From assembly GCA_949358305.1 (NCBI GenBank), contig OX442316.1:2914001-2978000 (forward strand): a DNA stretch of 64,000 nt, in the 5' to 3' direction. Position numbers and translations under genes: made by a program. The notes beneath the pieces were generated by a model. The model did no database searches and was not told the DNA's origin. It saw only the letters and a program-made list of their open reading frames with translations. This document shows, piece by piece, positions 48,626-59,222 of the stretch; position 1 is the stretch's first letter, and each line of letters begins with the position of its first letter. The stretch comes from Strigamia acuminata. Its lineage: Eukaryota > Arthropoda > Chilopoda > Geophilomorpha > Linotaeniidae.

Positions 48626-50529
48626 TAGGGATTGCAGTACCGGTTTCAGTATCGGTTCCAGTACCGGTATTGGTACCGGGATTCAGTACCAGTCTTGGTA
48701 CCGAGGTTTTTTTTCTGTTGGTACTGAGGGCCGGTACTAGTACCGTAAGCTTTTTTTGGTACCGGAACCGTCCCTCACACCAGAACCGGAACCGGTACTT
48801 TCCATCATCATACACAACACAACAACGCCACCTACTACCAGCATTTCTAATGATGTAGGTGGTGATAAATTTTATTTCACTCGTTATTTATTCCTTTTAA
48901 ATTAACTTGGAAATAGTAATAATGGCAAATGGCTGAACTAGAACAGCAAGCATTTGAATATGGCACAAAAAAGACTTGTACTAAATTTCTAAATCTGGTG
49001 CCACAACTTCAAACCCCAATATCTCAACAACCTGACCACGGATTTTTTTATTTCAAAAACCAAACGATATAGAGGACCTTCTCTTCTACAAACTGTAAAA
49101 GGCAGAACACTCTACCCCTATTGGTTTTCGAGCGGCGACCATTTGAATTTGACGCAACTGAAATTACCAAACTCAAATCTTTCAAGTTTTTAGCATTTTT
49201 GATTTTAGCGTTTTTGATTTCAGGGTTTTTGTTTTCCGCATTTTTGTAATTCAGCGTTTTATGTTTTCAGCGTTGTTGCGTTTCAGAGTTTTTGATTTTC
49301 TTGCTTGCTACAAGAAGGATTCTTGAAGACTCCCAAGCAGGCTCCCAAGCGGGCTTCCCAACAGGTTCCCCAGCGGCCTTCCCAGCGGGCTCCCCAGCGG
49401 CCTTCCCAGCGGGCTCCCCAGCGGGCTCCCCAGCGGGCTCCCCAGCGGGCTCCCCAGCGGGCTCCCCAGCGGGCTCCCCAGCGGGCTCCCCAGCGGGCTC
49501 CCCAGCGGGCTCCCCAGCGGGCTCCCCAGCGGGCTCCCCAGCGGGCTCCCCAGCGGGCTCCCCAGCGGGCTCCCCAGCGGGCTCCCCAGCGGGCTCCCCA
49601 GCGGGCTCCCCAGCGGGCTCCCCAGCGGGCTCCCCAGCGGGCTCCCCAGCGGGCTCCCCAGCGGGCTCCCCAGCGGGCTCCCCAGCGGGCTCCCCAGCGG
49701 GCTCCCCAGCGGGCTCCCCAGCGGGCTCCCCAGCGGGCTCCCCAGCGGGCTCCCCAGCGGGCTCCCCAGCGGGCTCCCCAGCGGGCTCCCCAGCGGGCTC
49801 CCCAGCGGGCTCCCCAGCGGGCTCCCCAGCGGGCTCCCCAGCGGGCTCCCCAGCGGGCTCCCCAGCGGGCTCCCCAGCGGGCTCCCCAGCGGGCTCCCCA
49901 GCGGGCTCCCCAGCGGGCTCCCCAGCGGGCTCCCCAATGTTTAAGTGTCCTAGAAAACCTAGAAAACTAAAAGGGGTAGAGTGTTGTGCCTTTTAGGGTT
50001 TGTAGAAAAGTTTCTCTATATCGTTTGATCAGGTTGTTGAGATATTGGGGTTTGAAATTGTGGCACCAGATTTGGAAATTTAGTACAAGTCTTTTTTGTG
50101 CCATATTCAATTGCTTGCTGCTCGAAAACTAAGAGGAGTAGAGACTTGTGCTGTTCACAGTTTGTTTAGCAGAAAGTCCTCTATCTTTTCGTGTAAAAAC
50201 CATTAAAATCTGTAATCCAAAAAAAAATTGGGATTTGTTCTATCTGTAGTTTGGGCAAATGTGAATTTGGTGCCAATTTCAGCCTGGTGAATAAATTGTA
50301 GTACTACAGTATTATCTAATTATACATGACAAATAAATATTTTTGTTGAGAAATAGATTGACTATCCAGAACCGGTACCAATACCGGTGCCAGTACCGCT
50401 TTCGGTAGTAGTACCGGCCCAATACCGGTGCCCATTTTTCATTTGGGACCGGAACCGAATATAGTACCGGAAAAAAATTTCAGTACCGAATACCGGTACC
50501 ATGTAAATCGTCCGGTACTGCAATCCCTA
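48626..50529. mobile_element. Non-autonomous hAT-type element with 8-bp target duplication
   Basis: Ends are TAGGGATTGCAGTACCGG and its complement, flanked by perfect direct repeats CCGTGCAC at 48618-48625 and 50530-50537; 8-bp duplications and TAG-GG ends fit the hAT superfamily. Subterminal regions repeat GGTACCGG-type motifs. Inside, about 48950-49135 and 49960-50150 form a second inverted repeat around a 12-bp satellite array. No transposase ORF. Confidence 0.9.
49325..49936. repeat. 12-bp satellite array 1 (CCCAGCGGGCTC)
   Basis: About 51 copies, variable at the left end to about 49393 and then essentially identical. It lies in the loop of the hAT element. All frames stay open because the unit is a multiple of three and lacks stops. 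Confidence 0.97.
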
Positions 50530-50760
50530 CCGTGCACCCCTTGCACCTCCACTTGAGATTATTTCAATTACCATATATACAGTACTTTTCTTTTTTTTGT
50601 CATTAAAATTTTCGAAAGAAAATTTAAACAAAATCAAATTGAAACTCCATGCCAGGGATTATCCAACATTGCCCTACTGTCTCTTTCTTCTTTATACCGT
50701 ACTGTGTACAAATCCTTTTTTGATTAAGATTTGTTGTCTTTTTTGAAAAGATAGATTGAT

Positions 50761-51786
50761 TGGGGAGCCTGCTGGGGAGCCCGCTGGGGAGCCCGCTGGG
50801 GAGCCCGCTGGGGAGCCCGCTGGGGAGCCCGCTGGGGAGCCCGCTGGGGAGCCCGCTGGGGAGCCCGCTGGGGAGCCCGCTGGGGAGCCCGCTGGGGAGC
50901 CCGCTGGGGAGCCCGCTGGGGAGCCCGCTGGGGAGCCCGCTGGGGAGCCCGCTGGGGAGCCCGCTGGGGAGCCCGCTGGGGAGCCCGCTGGGGAGCCCGC
51001 TGGGGAGCCCGCTGGGGAGCCCGCTGGGGAGCCCGCTGGGGAGCCCGCTGGGGAGCCCGCTGGGGAGCCCGCTGGGGAGCCCGCTGGGGAGCCCGCTGGG
51101 GAGCCCGCTGGGGAGCCCGCTGGGGAGCCCGCTGGGGAGCCCGCTGGGGAGCCCGCTGGGGAGCCCGCTGGGGAGCCCGCTGGGGAGCCCGCTGGGGAGC
51201 CCGCTGGGGAGCCCGCTGGGGAGCCCGCTGGGGAGCCCGCTGGGGAGCCCGCTGGGGAGCCCGCTGGGGAGCCCGCTGGGGAGCCCGCTGGGGAGCCCGC
51301 TGGGGAGCCCGCTGGGGAGCCCGCTGGGGAGCCCGCTGGGGAGCCCGCTGGGGAGCCCGCTGGGGAGCCCGCTGGGGAGCCCGCTGGGGAGCCCGCTGGG
51401 GAGCCCGCTGGGGAGCCCGCTGGGGAGCCCGCTGGGGAGCCCGCTGGGGAGCCCGCTGGGGAGCCCGCTGGGGAGCCCGCTGGGGAGCCCGCTGGGGAGC
51501 CCGCTGGGGAGCCCGCTGGGGAGCCCGCTGGGGAGCCCGCTGGGGAGCCCGCTGGGGAGCCCGCTGGGGAGCCCGCTGGGGAGCCCGCTGGGGAGCCCGC
51601 TGGGGAGCCCGCTGGGGAGCCCGCTGGGGAGCCCGCTGGGGAGCCCGCTGGGGAGCCCGCTGGGGAGCCCGCTGGGGAGCCCGCTGGGGAGCCCGCTGGG
51701 GAGCCCGCTGGGGAGCCCGCTGGGGAGCCCGCTGGGGAGCCCGCTGGGGAGCCCGCTGGGGAGCCCGCTGGGGAGCCCGCTGGGGA
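50761..51786. repeat. 12-bp satellite array 2 (GGGGAGCCCGCT)
   Basis: About 85 near-identical copies, the reverse complement of array 1. The first unit has GCCTGCT. It starts directly at the tip of the long-TIR element. Confidence 0.97.
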
Positions 51787-52343
51787 TGTTGGACTTTGGA
51801 ACCGCTTTTGAGTTATTTAAATCATTTTTCGATGTGAAATGGCTTTGAAACGTTTATTTTATCATTTATCGGTAATTGTTTCCATTTTCCTGGGTTATTC
51901 AGTGTTTATTTAGTGTTTTCATGCTTGTTTGTCAGGAGAATGCATGATACCGGGTTAAATGTACTCAATACATTAGGTTTCATGCATCCTCTATCTTGTT
52001 CTTATGTTTTTCATTATTATTGTTTATAATATCGGCCACCAGATGTCTCTGGCACATTACAAATGGCCGCTCACACGGGTAGTGTGTTTCCTTGTGTTTG
52101 TCCAGTGATTCTGGACCCATTATGTAAGTTTTCTCTTAATAAATGTTATATTTTTGGTTAACTATTGTATTTAGTTCGGCACTACACGTTTCTATAAGTG
52201 TAGTGCACGCGAATTTGATCGTAAGTCCGCTCAAACTCGCGTACGCGCATCACGCGCATTTGTCCGCACTTAGAAGTGCGTTTGACTCAGTTTTACGCTT
52301 CCTATCGCCTATTTCGGCGATATTTTTGCGCCACACAGCTACA
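51787..52343. other. Spacer between satellite arrays
   Basis: Unique AT-rich DNA, then from 52177 a more GC-rich stretch with two short hairpins (CACTACAC...GTGTAGTG and GCACTTAGAAGTGC). No gene seen. Confidence 0.5.
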
Positions 52344-53178
52344 GGGGAGCCCGCTGGGGAGCCCGCTGGGGAGCCCGCTGGGGAGCCCGCTGGGGAGCCC
52401 GCTGGGGAGCCCGCTGGGGAGCCCGCTGGGGAGCCCGCTGGGGAGCCCGCTGGGGAGCCCGCTGGGGAGCCCGCTGGGGAGCCCGCTGGGGAGCCCGCTG
52501 GGGAGCCCGCTGGGGAGCCCGCTGGGGAGCCCGCTGGGGAGCCCGCTGGGGAGCCCGCTGGGGAGCCCGCTGGGGAGCCCGCTGGGGAGCCCGCTGGGGA
52601 GCCCGCTGGGGAGCCCGCTGGGGAGCCCGCTGGGGAGCCCGCTGGGGAGCCCGCTGGGGAGCCCGCTGGGGAGCCCGCTGGGGAGCCCGCTGGGGAGCCC
52701 GCTGGGGAGCCCGCTGGGGAGCCCGCTGGGGAGCCCGCTGGGGAGCCCGCTGGGGAGCCCGCTGGGGAGCCCGCTGGGGAGCCCGCTGGGGAGCCCGCTG
52801 GGGAGCCCGCTGGGGAGCCCGCTGGGGAGCCCGCTGGGGAGCCCGCTGGGGAGCCCGCTGGGGAGCCCGCTGGGGAGCCCGCTGGGGAGCCCGCTGGGGA
52901 GCCCGCTGGGGAGCCCGCTGGGGAGCCCGCTGGGGAGCCCGCTGGGGAGCCCGCTGGGGAGCCCGCTGGGGAGCCCGCTGGGGAGCCCGCTGGGGAGCCC
53001 GCTGGGGAGCCCGCTGGGGAGCCCGCTGGGGAGCCCGCTGGGGAGCCCGCTGGGGAGCCCGCTGGGGAGCCCGCTGGGGAGCCCGCTGGGGAGCCCGCTG
53101 GGGAGCCCGCTGGGGAGCCCGCTGGGGAGCCCGCTGGGGAGCCCGCTGGGGAGCCCGCTGGGGAGCCCGCTGGGGAGC
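52344..53178. repeat. 12-bp satellite array 3 (GGGGAGCCCGCT)
   Basis: About 69 near-identical copies in the same orientation as array 2. Confidence 0.97.
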
Positions 53179-53269
53179 GACGCTACACAATAGCGATCGA
53201 CTCGTTTTAGCGAATAGCAACCCAGATTAGTTCACTTTAGCAACGCTCGTTATAAGATGCTTAGATCCG

Positions 53270-53325
53270 GTTAGGTTAGGTTAGTTTAGGTTAGTTTAAG
53301 TTAGGTTAGGTGAGGTTAGGTTGGT
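53270..53325. repeat. Interstitial TTAGG-type telomere-like tract
   Basis: About eleven 5-bp units of GGTTA with a few variants (GTTTA, AGTTA, GGTGA). TTAGG is the ancestral arthropod telomere repeat. Short and degenerate, so an interstitial copy. Confidence 0.7.
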
Positions 53326-53605
53326 GTACCAGATCTACTTTTTCACTTCTACTTGCTACAAGCAGCAAGAGAAGAGTGAAAAAACGAGCACGAAACCACT
53401 ATGACTATGACTACATATTTAGAACAAGAGATACCGTAGGAAATAGATTTTAGATCAAGAGCCACGAATAGCTCATGTGTTGCCATACAGTAGCTTCAGC
53501 AATGAAATTTTAGAACCAACAGAGACACTTCTGCTTGCTACAAGCAGCAGGAGAAAACTACCTAAACCTGCAAGAGATTATTTCAACAACAGATTTAAAA
53601 AAAAA

Positions 53606-53772
53606 TAAAATAGATTTTATTCAGCCTGAATGTGTCTTTGAAGTCATAAAATAGGATTTTAGAATTAAATACCTTTTTTCTTATTCACATTTTGCAGCAG
53701 TTTTGGAGTGATTTGCAATTAGAATTGTTTATTTTGTTTGCAGTAAGAATATGACTTGGACGACCAAGCAAA
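53606..53772. repeat. Dispersed repeat R2, copy 1
   Basis: AAATAGATTTTATTCAGCC through TTTTGCAGCAGTTTTGGAGT to GACTTGGACGACCAAGCAAA; matched by 54856-55024 at high similarity. Confidence 0.8.
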
Positions 53773-53869
53773 GAGAGTTTGAGTAAAGAAACATACGGTG
53801 TTGTGTACGCAGCTCGTGATTCGGACACACTTATAAATAAATAAATAATTATAAGAATAATTAATGCAG

Positions 53870-54069
53870 GACCATCTGCAAAGAGAATCAAGCGAGACCC
53901 CATCATCGCCAAACCCATGCCTAACGACAAGAATCCACTATTCTTCAAAGAAAGGTGGTACCTACTCCGCGTCATAATCTATAATCTGATAATCCGTAAA
54001 TGTTTAGTTTCTCGTGAAATCAACAAGTCACTTCTCCTTGTAATAGCAGTTGTTTTTTGTCACAGTTAG
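53870..54069 (+). CDS. Candidate exon (PSAKRIKRDPIIAKP frame)
   Basis: A good acceptor (TTAATGCAG) at 53861-53869 is followed by an open frame in phase 1 reading PSAKRIKRDPIIAKPMPNDK then NPLFFKERWYLLR, to a TAG at 54067. The first 35 residues look protein-like (charged, balanced), the rest is hydrophobic and may be intron past a possible GTAAATG donor near 53997. No partner exon is proven; it lies in repeat-rich DNA and could be a relic of a transposon protein. Confidence 0.25.
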
Positions 54070-54104
54070 TTTATGTAGTTTTATTTTTTTAATTACTAGT
54101 ATGT

Positions 54105-54180
54105 CATAATTCAGTCATAACTTCGTGCAAAGATTCATGTGCCATAATCAACATTCTAAAGCTGGGCAGCTGTTTAAAGG
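54105..54180. repeat. Dispersed repeat R3, copy 1
   Basis: CAGTCATAACTTCGTGCAAAG ... AATCAACATTC ... GGGCAGCTG; matched by 60306-60373. Confidence 0.6.
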
Positions 54181-54855
54181 AATTTATACATTTAACTTGA
54201 TACAATGCAATAGCCTTGTTTTCATTTTAGTGTGACTCAGTGTAACGTATATTTTATTTTTTCAAAGAAATGGCAAAATTCAAAGCAAACATAAGCCTAC
54301 AAGACATCACTACTCCCCAGCTGAAAGTTCTCATATCACTTTATTTGGCAATCATAAACGCCAAACTTTGGCAGACTGAAACACACAGCCAGCAATTTGT
54401 AAAAGGACAGATTTTGGTACAAATAATTATAATCACATGCAAATATTAAGCACAACGGTGAGCCATCAGGAAAAGCAATCCAGGCCCATTAAAAATCAAA
54501 ATTAAAGCGTAATGACACAGACCTAGACCAAGTTGTTTCCGGCAACAACAGAAACCACACAGACCTAAACAGTGTTTTGATTAGAGCAAAGTATTTAATA
54601 AAGAGAAGCAAAACCACAAAACCATTACTATTATGCATTCAGAACTAAAGAAATGGATTTTTAGTGGTGTAAACAAAATTGATTTTTGCTTACGTACGGC
54701 GTATATAATATATAGAGCTCTCTTTGTGATTATCAAAGTGCAAAGGTCCATTTTTTTATATATAAGTTTTGTTTTTTATATAAGTTTTGTATTTTTATGC
54801 AAGTTTTGTACCCAAAAAAAATTTTTTAGGCTATGAAATTGATTGTTAGCTCTTA

Positions 54856-55170
54856 AAATAGATTTTATTTAGCCTGAATGTGTTTTTGAGGTCATAAAAT
54901 AAGATTTTTGAATTAAATTCCTTTCTTCTAATTTACATTTTGCAGCAGTTTTGGAGTGATTTACAATTAGAATTGTTTATTTCGTTTGCAGTAAGAATAG
55001 GACTTGGACGACAAAGCAAAGAGTTACCTTGGGTAAAGCAACATTTAAAATCTGGTCGGGAAATTGTAATTTCTATATTGTATTATGCTTAGGTTGAGGC
55101 CCTTTGGTTTGCTAGTGCGACCGGCACCATTGCGAGTCCATTTAAACTGATCATTTTCTAATGCAGTTAG
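54856..55170. repeat. Dispersed repeats R2 copy 2 and R1 copy 2, adjacent
   Basis: 54856-55024 matches 53606-53772; 55041-55170 matches R1 (TTTAAAATCTGGTCGGGAAA, TTATGCTTAGGTTGAGGC, TAGTGCGACCGGCAC, TTTAAACTGATCATTTTC). Their adjacency here suggests both are parts of one longer element. Confidence 0.7.
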
Positions 55171-55547
55171 CGACACCAAAGTGCAACTTTATTCTCCTTT
55201 ATTTCATTTTCTTCTTTTGTTGCGACCCAAATTTCTGGGTAAACATTTTTTCCCCTCAGGAGTTACGAATTAATGAGATGTTTTTCAGCCATTAGCTGCA
55301 TCGCAACAACGTCAAAATGTTTTTGACAATTAATTCACCATTGCAATGATCGCCCAAGTTTTGCTGTACAGGAAATGCAAATTCTTTCTTCTCAAATACA
55401 ACAAGCCGACCAACTCGAACAGCAAAAACGAAAACGCAAAAAGTGCCCGAGTAATTCGGGGGATGGAAGGAATATTCGCACTTGAATATCGGCGATCGCT
55501 TCGGCGCCAAATGCCAAATCCCAACTTAATATAATATCAAATGGCAG

Positions 55548-55860
55548 AAATAAAGATAGAAAAGCTACAAAATGTCTATACTCCATTGGAGTTTAGAAAA
55601 GAGAAGAAATCAACTGGCGTTGCTGTCTGCTCTGAAATGTCTCAAAGACCATTCATTTTGCAAAAAAGAAAGGGTTGAGAACCCCCATCTGATGCTGAAA
55701 ATATTTTCCAAAATGTGGCAGTTGAACCCAACCAGACGATCCAAAGAAAAGCCAGCTTACAAACAATACCATGGGGCGAGTGAACAACTACTGGACAACT
55801 AGGTTAGAGCAATCAGAGTGAAAAGCAAGAAATAGAAAAACACCCGAGATAATGGAAATG
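55548..55860. repeat. Dispersed repeat R4, copy 1
   Basis: Shares TTTAGAAAAGAGAAG, CTGCTCTGAAATGT, AGAAAGGGTTGAGAACCCCC, ATTTTCCAAAATGTGGCAGT and GGTTAGAGCAATCA with 60520-60870. Short open frames in it are not convincing genes. Confidence 0.75.
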
Positions 55861-56069
55861 GATAATCAAACCTTACAAAGTTCAAACTGAATAAATATCA
55901 ATTCGAGGGCAGAAAAACCTCTAGAAAAATAATACGCCACTTAGGGGTAAGAAACTGGAGCAGGAACTGAATTGAAAGAAATGGAAAAGTACAAAGAAAA
56001 ACAGATCAATGCTGGATAGCATCCTAACAACTGCAAGTCAAAGGGGTTTCTGTCAATTTTTCAAGAGCA

Positions 56070-56200
56070 AAGGAAGTGCATATGCATTTTTTTCATCTGT
56101 AAATGCATTTTTTCCATCTGCAAATGCATTTTTTCCATCTGCAAATGCATTTTTTTCATCTGCAAATGCATTTTTTCCATCTGAAAATACATTTTTTTTG
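56070..56200. repeat. 21-bp minisatellite (AAATGCATTTTTTCCATCTGC)
   Basis: Six copies. They produce a run of NAFFPSA in one frame that is not a gene. Confidence 0.85.
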
Positions 56201-56905
56201 CTTGAAAATGTCATTTTCACTGATCATTTGGAAAATAAAAAGCAGGTTTCAGAAATCAAATTCCAAATGAAAACACTTGATGTCATGAAAAATGGTAAAT
56301 GCCATGACCAATCACAAAACCCACTAGCCAAATTCAATTTCAAAACAAACTGAAAAACCACCAAAACGCTCCAAAAGCTGCATCAAATAATATTCTTGCC
56401 AAATAAATGCAAAAGAAAATATATTTCGAACTAGGCCTATAGTAGGCCTAAATTGGCGCCAAACAATAAAAAAAACATAAGATATAAATCCATCATTTTT
56501 TAAAGGAAATACGAATTCATACTTGCTGAGAAAATGTTAATGTAAATCCCGTGTTTACGAAATCAATCAACTTTTTGAAAATCGAACCCGAATGAAATAA
56601 CGCGAAAACGAACACATCATGTCGACCAGCAAAATTTTGCTTTTCACCTCGTCTCGTGCTGATAGAGACGAAAATACGTGAGAGATTATTGTTTATTGTT
56701 TAGCGTATGGTATTGTTTACAGCATCGTCATAAAATCTCAGTAAAACGACGAAAACATGATGGAAATGCATAAAACGCACAATGGGTCGCTGCACTGGAC
56801 TCTATTTGTAATCTGCTGGGTGGAAAGTCAAGTTGAATTTGACAACCATGATCTTGATCGTTAATTTTCATATTATTTTTTGGAATAAAATATCAATTTG
56901 CATAC

Positions 56906-56966
56906 CGGGTATGACTAGTTCGTCGCTGTCGAATTTGTCGTCGTTTCCGTTTCCGGTTAGATCCAT
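56906..56966 (-). CDS. Candidate first coding exon on the minus strand
   Basis: After a good acceptor (ATTTTCAG) the exon would run 57071-56906 and end CATACCCG|gtatgc. No frame is open across all of it, but an ATG at 56966 opens MDLTGNGNDDKFDSDELVIP, an acidic, protein-like start. The next exon was not found. Confidence 0.25.
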
Positions 56967-57224
56967 CTCGTTTTTTGCTCGTTGGTTTTTATCTTTTTTC
57001 TGTCTTTTTCTGCATTTTCTTTTTCATTTCTTCCCTTTAATGCTCGTTTCCATGTCGAGCCAGCCGTCGTTCTGAAAATGTTTAATGTCATTTATCATTT
57101 CACTTGTGGTGCAATTAAATTAAAAAATAAAAATAAATTGCCCATGGCTTAGTAAAAATATCTCTTCCAGAAAAAGACATTTTCAGAAATAACCAGAAAC
57201 AATGTATACAAATTTAAACGAGAC

Positions 57225-57660
57225 AGAATCTGTAAATTTACAGAAATAAAGAGAAATTATTGTAAATTTACAGAAATAAAGAGAAATTATTGTAAATTTA
57301 CAGAAATAAAGAGAAATTATTGTAAATTTACAGAAATAAAGAGAAATTATTGTAAATTTACAGAAATAAAGAGAAATTATTGTAAATTTACAGAAATAAA
57401 GAGAAATTATTGTAAATTTACAGAAATGAAAAGAAATTATTGTGAACTTACAGAAATGAAAAGAAATTATTGTGAACTTACACAAATGAAAAGAAATTAT
57501 TGTAAACTTACAGAAATGAAAAGAAATTATTGTGAACTTACAGATATGAAAAGAAATTATTGTGAACTTACACAAATGAAAAGAAATTATTGTAAACTTA
57601 CAGAAATGAAAAGAAATTATTGTGAACTTACAGAAATGAAAAGAAATTCCTGTAAATTAA
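57225..57660. repeat. 30-bp minisatellite (GTAAATTTACAGAAATAAAG)
   Basis: About fourteen copies in two blocks: the first seven almost identical, the last seven with AAATGAAAAG in place of AAATAAAGAG. Being a multiple of three, it leaves long spurious open frames. Confidence 0.92.
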
Positions 57661-58123
57661 CAAAAACCCTGTATAATAATTTGTATTTATTGCATAAAAT
57701 TTCATATTTTTTGTGTAATTTCGACTCTTTATGCACAAAATTGCAACTTTGCACAACATTGACATCAAATTGTAATATTTTTGTGCTCTTGTTGAATACA
57801 GCACTTTATAAAATTAAATTTTGAAATATTATTCCAGTTCTCTTCACTCAATGCACCTATTACTAAGTCCTGGCATTGGTATCGGGATTGGAATTGGTCT
57901 TGGATTTGGACTGACCCCTTTAAGTACCTAGTTGGTTTTGATTTACTACAATTAGTGGTGGTACCATTGATATAATCAGAAAAGGTTTCTCTTGATTTAA
58001 CTTGTAGGAATTGAATGTGTTACATCCGACATCTTTTAGCTTTATAAATTATTATTGTCTAACAATACCCGCAGCATAAATTATTGTATATTCATATTGC
58101 ATTGTAAGTTGCCCTGCCCCTTG

Positions 58124-58400
58124 CCGAAGAAGAAGTCCCCCCCCCCTTGCGGCGACAGAAGAAGCCCCCCCCCCCCCTGCCAAAGCAGTTTACAGATTTG
58201 GCTGATGCCACGATATTCAACTTTATGTGTCAAAAAAGAAACCTTGGAAATCAGTAAGGAAAATCAACTTTGTGACACTTTTAAAGAGGAAAAAATTCCA
58301 AAGAGTGTGTAATGCAACATTTGAAAAAGTTGTCCAAAGAGTGATCTATCTATTCAAAAAACGAAAAATTTATACCGGGCCACCGGGAAATTCCCGGTAT
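58124..58400. other. Poly-C tracts and an ACCGGG palindrome
   Basis: Two runs of about ten C residues preceded by GAAGAAG at about 58136 and 58165, then a hairpin-forming CACCGGGAAATTCCCGGT at 58381-58398. No gene. Confidence 0.5.
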
Positions 58401-58626
58401 CCCACCGGGCCAGACCAGCATTGGGGTTTTGTATCGGAAAGGCAATAGTAGGACAAGTTATTAATATTGAACAAGAAATATAAATACAAACAGAAAGACA
58501 GTCGGAAGGTTAGCCCAAGAAGTTTTAAAGGAATGAAAATTGTTGAAAGATTCTTTTTTTCTGTCTACGTATCAGGCAATTGCTTTTACCATTAAAAGAT
58601 TTTACTATTGGCACAAACAGAGGTCC

Positions 58627-58738
58627 CTAAACGGAGTCATGAAGCGATTCGGAGGGGTTGGGTGGACTCGAGTCGCCCCCACCGCTGCTCTTGACGCTCA
58701 GGTCCAGTGGAGAATCCTGGGGCGTCGAACCGTCCGAG
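58627..58738 (-). CDS. Candidate terminal exon with a PLDLSVK motif
   Basis: Minus-strand frame, about 60 percent GC in AT-rich surroundings, following a TAAG acceptor: SDGSTPQDSPLDLSVKSSGG, then GDSSPPNPSESLHDSV and a TAG at 58627-58629. PxDLS is the binding motif for the CtBP corepressor, common in arthropod repressors. The overlapping plus-strand frame looks like the antisense of coding DNA. The preceding exon was not identified. Confidence 0.35.
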
Positions 58739-58969
58739 CTTATTTTCAGACAAGCTCGGCGTCATCTGCGCTAGTTTCATATTTATTTATGGCTGTCTAA
58801 TATTCTTCCTGATTGTGAGGTGAGAATTTCTTTTAAAATTGAAAAATTGTAATTTTTTTTAATAATTTCTAGGCGGTACGAACCAGGCTAGATTTCGAAT
58901 TCACAGCAGCAGACAATGCCCTAATTTTGATAACCGTCTTGAACCGGGGACTACTATTCATTCTGCAAT

Positions 58970-59174
58970 ATGAACGACGACGCTGCCGCAGCAAAAACGC
59001 CGCTGCGGACATCAAACTTTTGGAGTGTTCCTTTGAAAGCCGCGCAGTCCAGCGCGCCCGACGGAAAAACTTCCAGCAGCTTGCTTCAACAAACAAAGTA
59101 AGATTTTTATAATATTCTATCGTTAATTTATTTATTATCTTTTGTTTAGTTTCGAGAAACTTGTGACGGTTTAA
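58970..59174 (+). CDS. Candidate small protein, two exons (50 residues)
   Basis: An exon with a strong acceptor (AATTTCTAG at 58864-58872) and donor (ACAAA|gtaaga at 59097/59098) holds ATG 58970: MNDDAAAAKTPLRTSNFWSV, then PLKAAQSSAPDGKTSSSLLQ. It joins in phase to 59150-59174, ending NFEKLVTV-stop. That terminal exon is duplicated at 60130-60154 as FDKLVTV-stop. An alternative frame stays open through the same exon. GC-rich in AT-rich DNA. Function unknown. Confidence 0.4.
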
Positions 59175-59222
59175 ACATCCACGAACTTTTAAAAAGAGAA
59201 AGATACCTTTTAAAAAAGAAAA
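59107..59222. repeat. Duplicated segment containing the candidate terminal exon, copy 1
   Basis: About 116 bp nearly identical to 60087-60205 (TTTTTATAATATTCTAT through AAAAAGAGAAAGATACCTTT). The two copies flank the candidate gene at 59462-59974. Confidence 0.85.

Larger units (their letters stand above)
46785..50760. mobile_element. Long terminal-inverted-repeat element, split by a hAT insertion
   Basis: Left arm 46785-47329 is complementary to 48306-48625 plus 50538-50760; arms are about 545 bp once the hAT element is removed, so the original was about 2.06 kb with a 0.98-kb interior. Arm landmarks: ATCAATCTATCTTTTCAAAA at the tip, AGTACTGTATATATGG, GTGCAAGGGGTGCACGG, a GGCGGCGGCGGTGGCAGG block and ATGCGCGAATAGACAAG. 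The right tip abuts a 12-bp satellite array. No recognisable transposase, so superfamily is undetermined; long arms resemble foldback or MULE-like elements. No flanking duplication can be read because the array occupies one side. Confidence 0.85.

Noticed and set aside
49292-49996. Long frames of repeated SPAG, APQR and SPLG
   Set aside because: All frames of a stop-free 12-bp repeat stay open; this is array 1, with no codon-level signal.
50756-51848. 350-residue GEPA and SPLG repeat proteins
   Set aside because: Same explanation: satellite array 2 open in several frames.
52143-53220. GEPA, SPLG and APQR repeat frames around array 3
   Set aside because: Array 3 extended into flanking DNA by chance; no signal peptide, splice or composition support.
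56009-56353. 114-residue frame with NAFFPSA repeats
   Set aside because: Built on a 21-bp minisatellite; no start context or homology.
57183-57824. Repeat proteins KRNYCELTEM and CKFTIISFHF on opposite strands
   Set aside because: Products of a 30-bp minisatellite whose length is a multiple of three.
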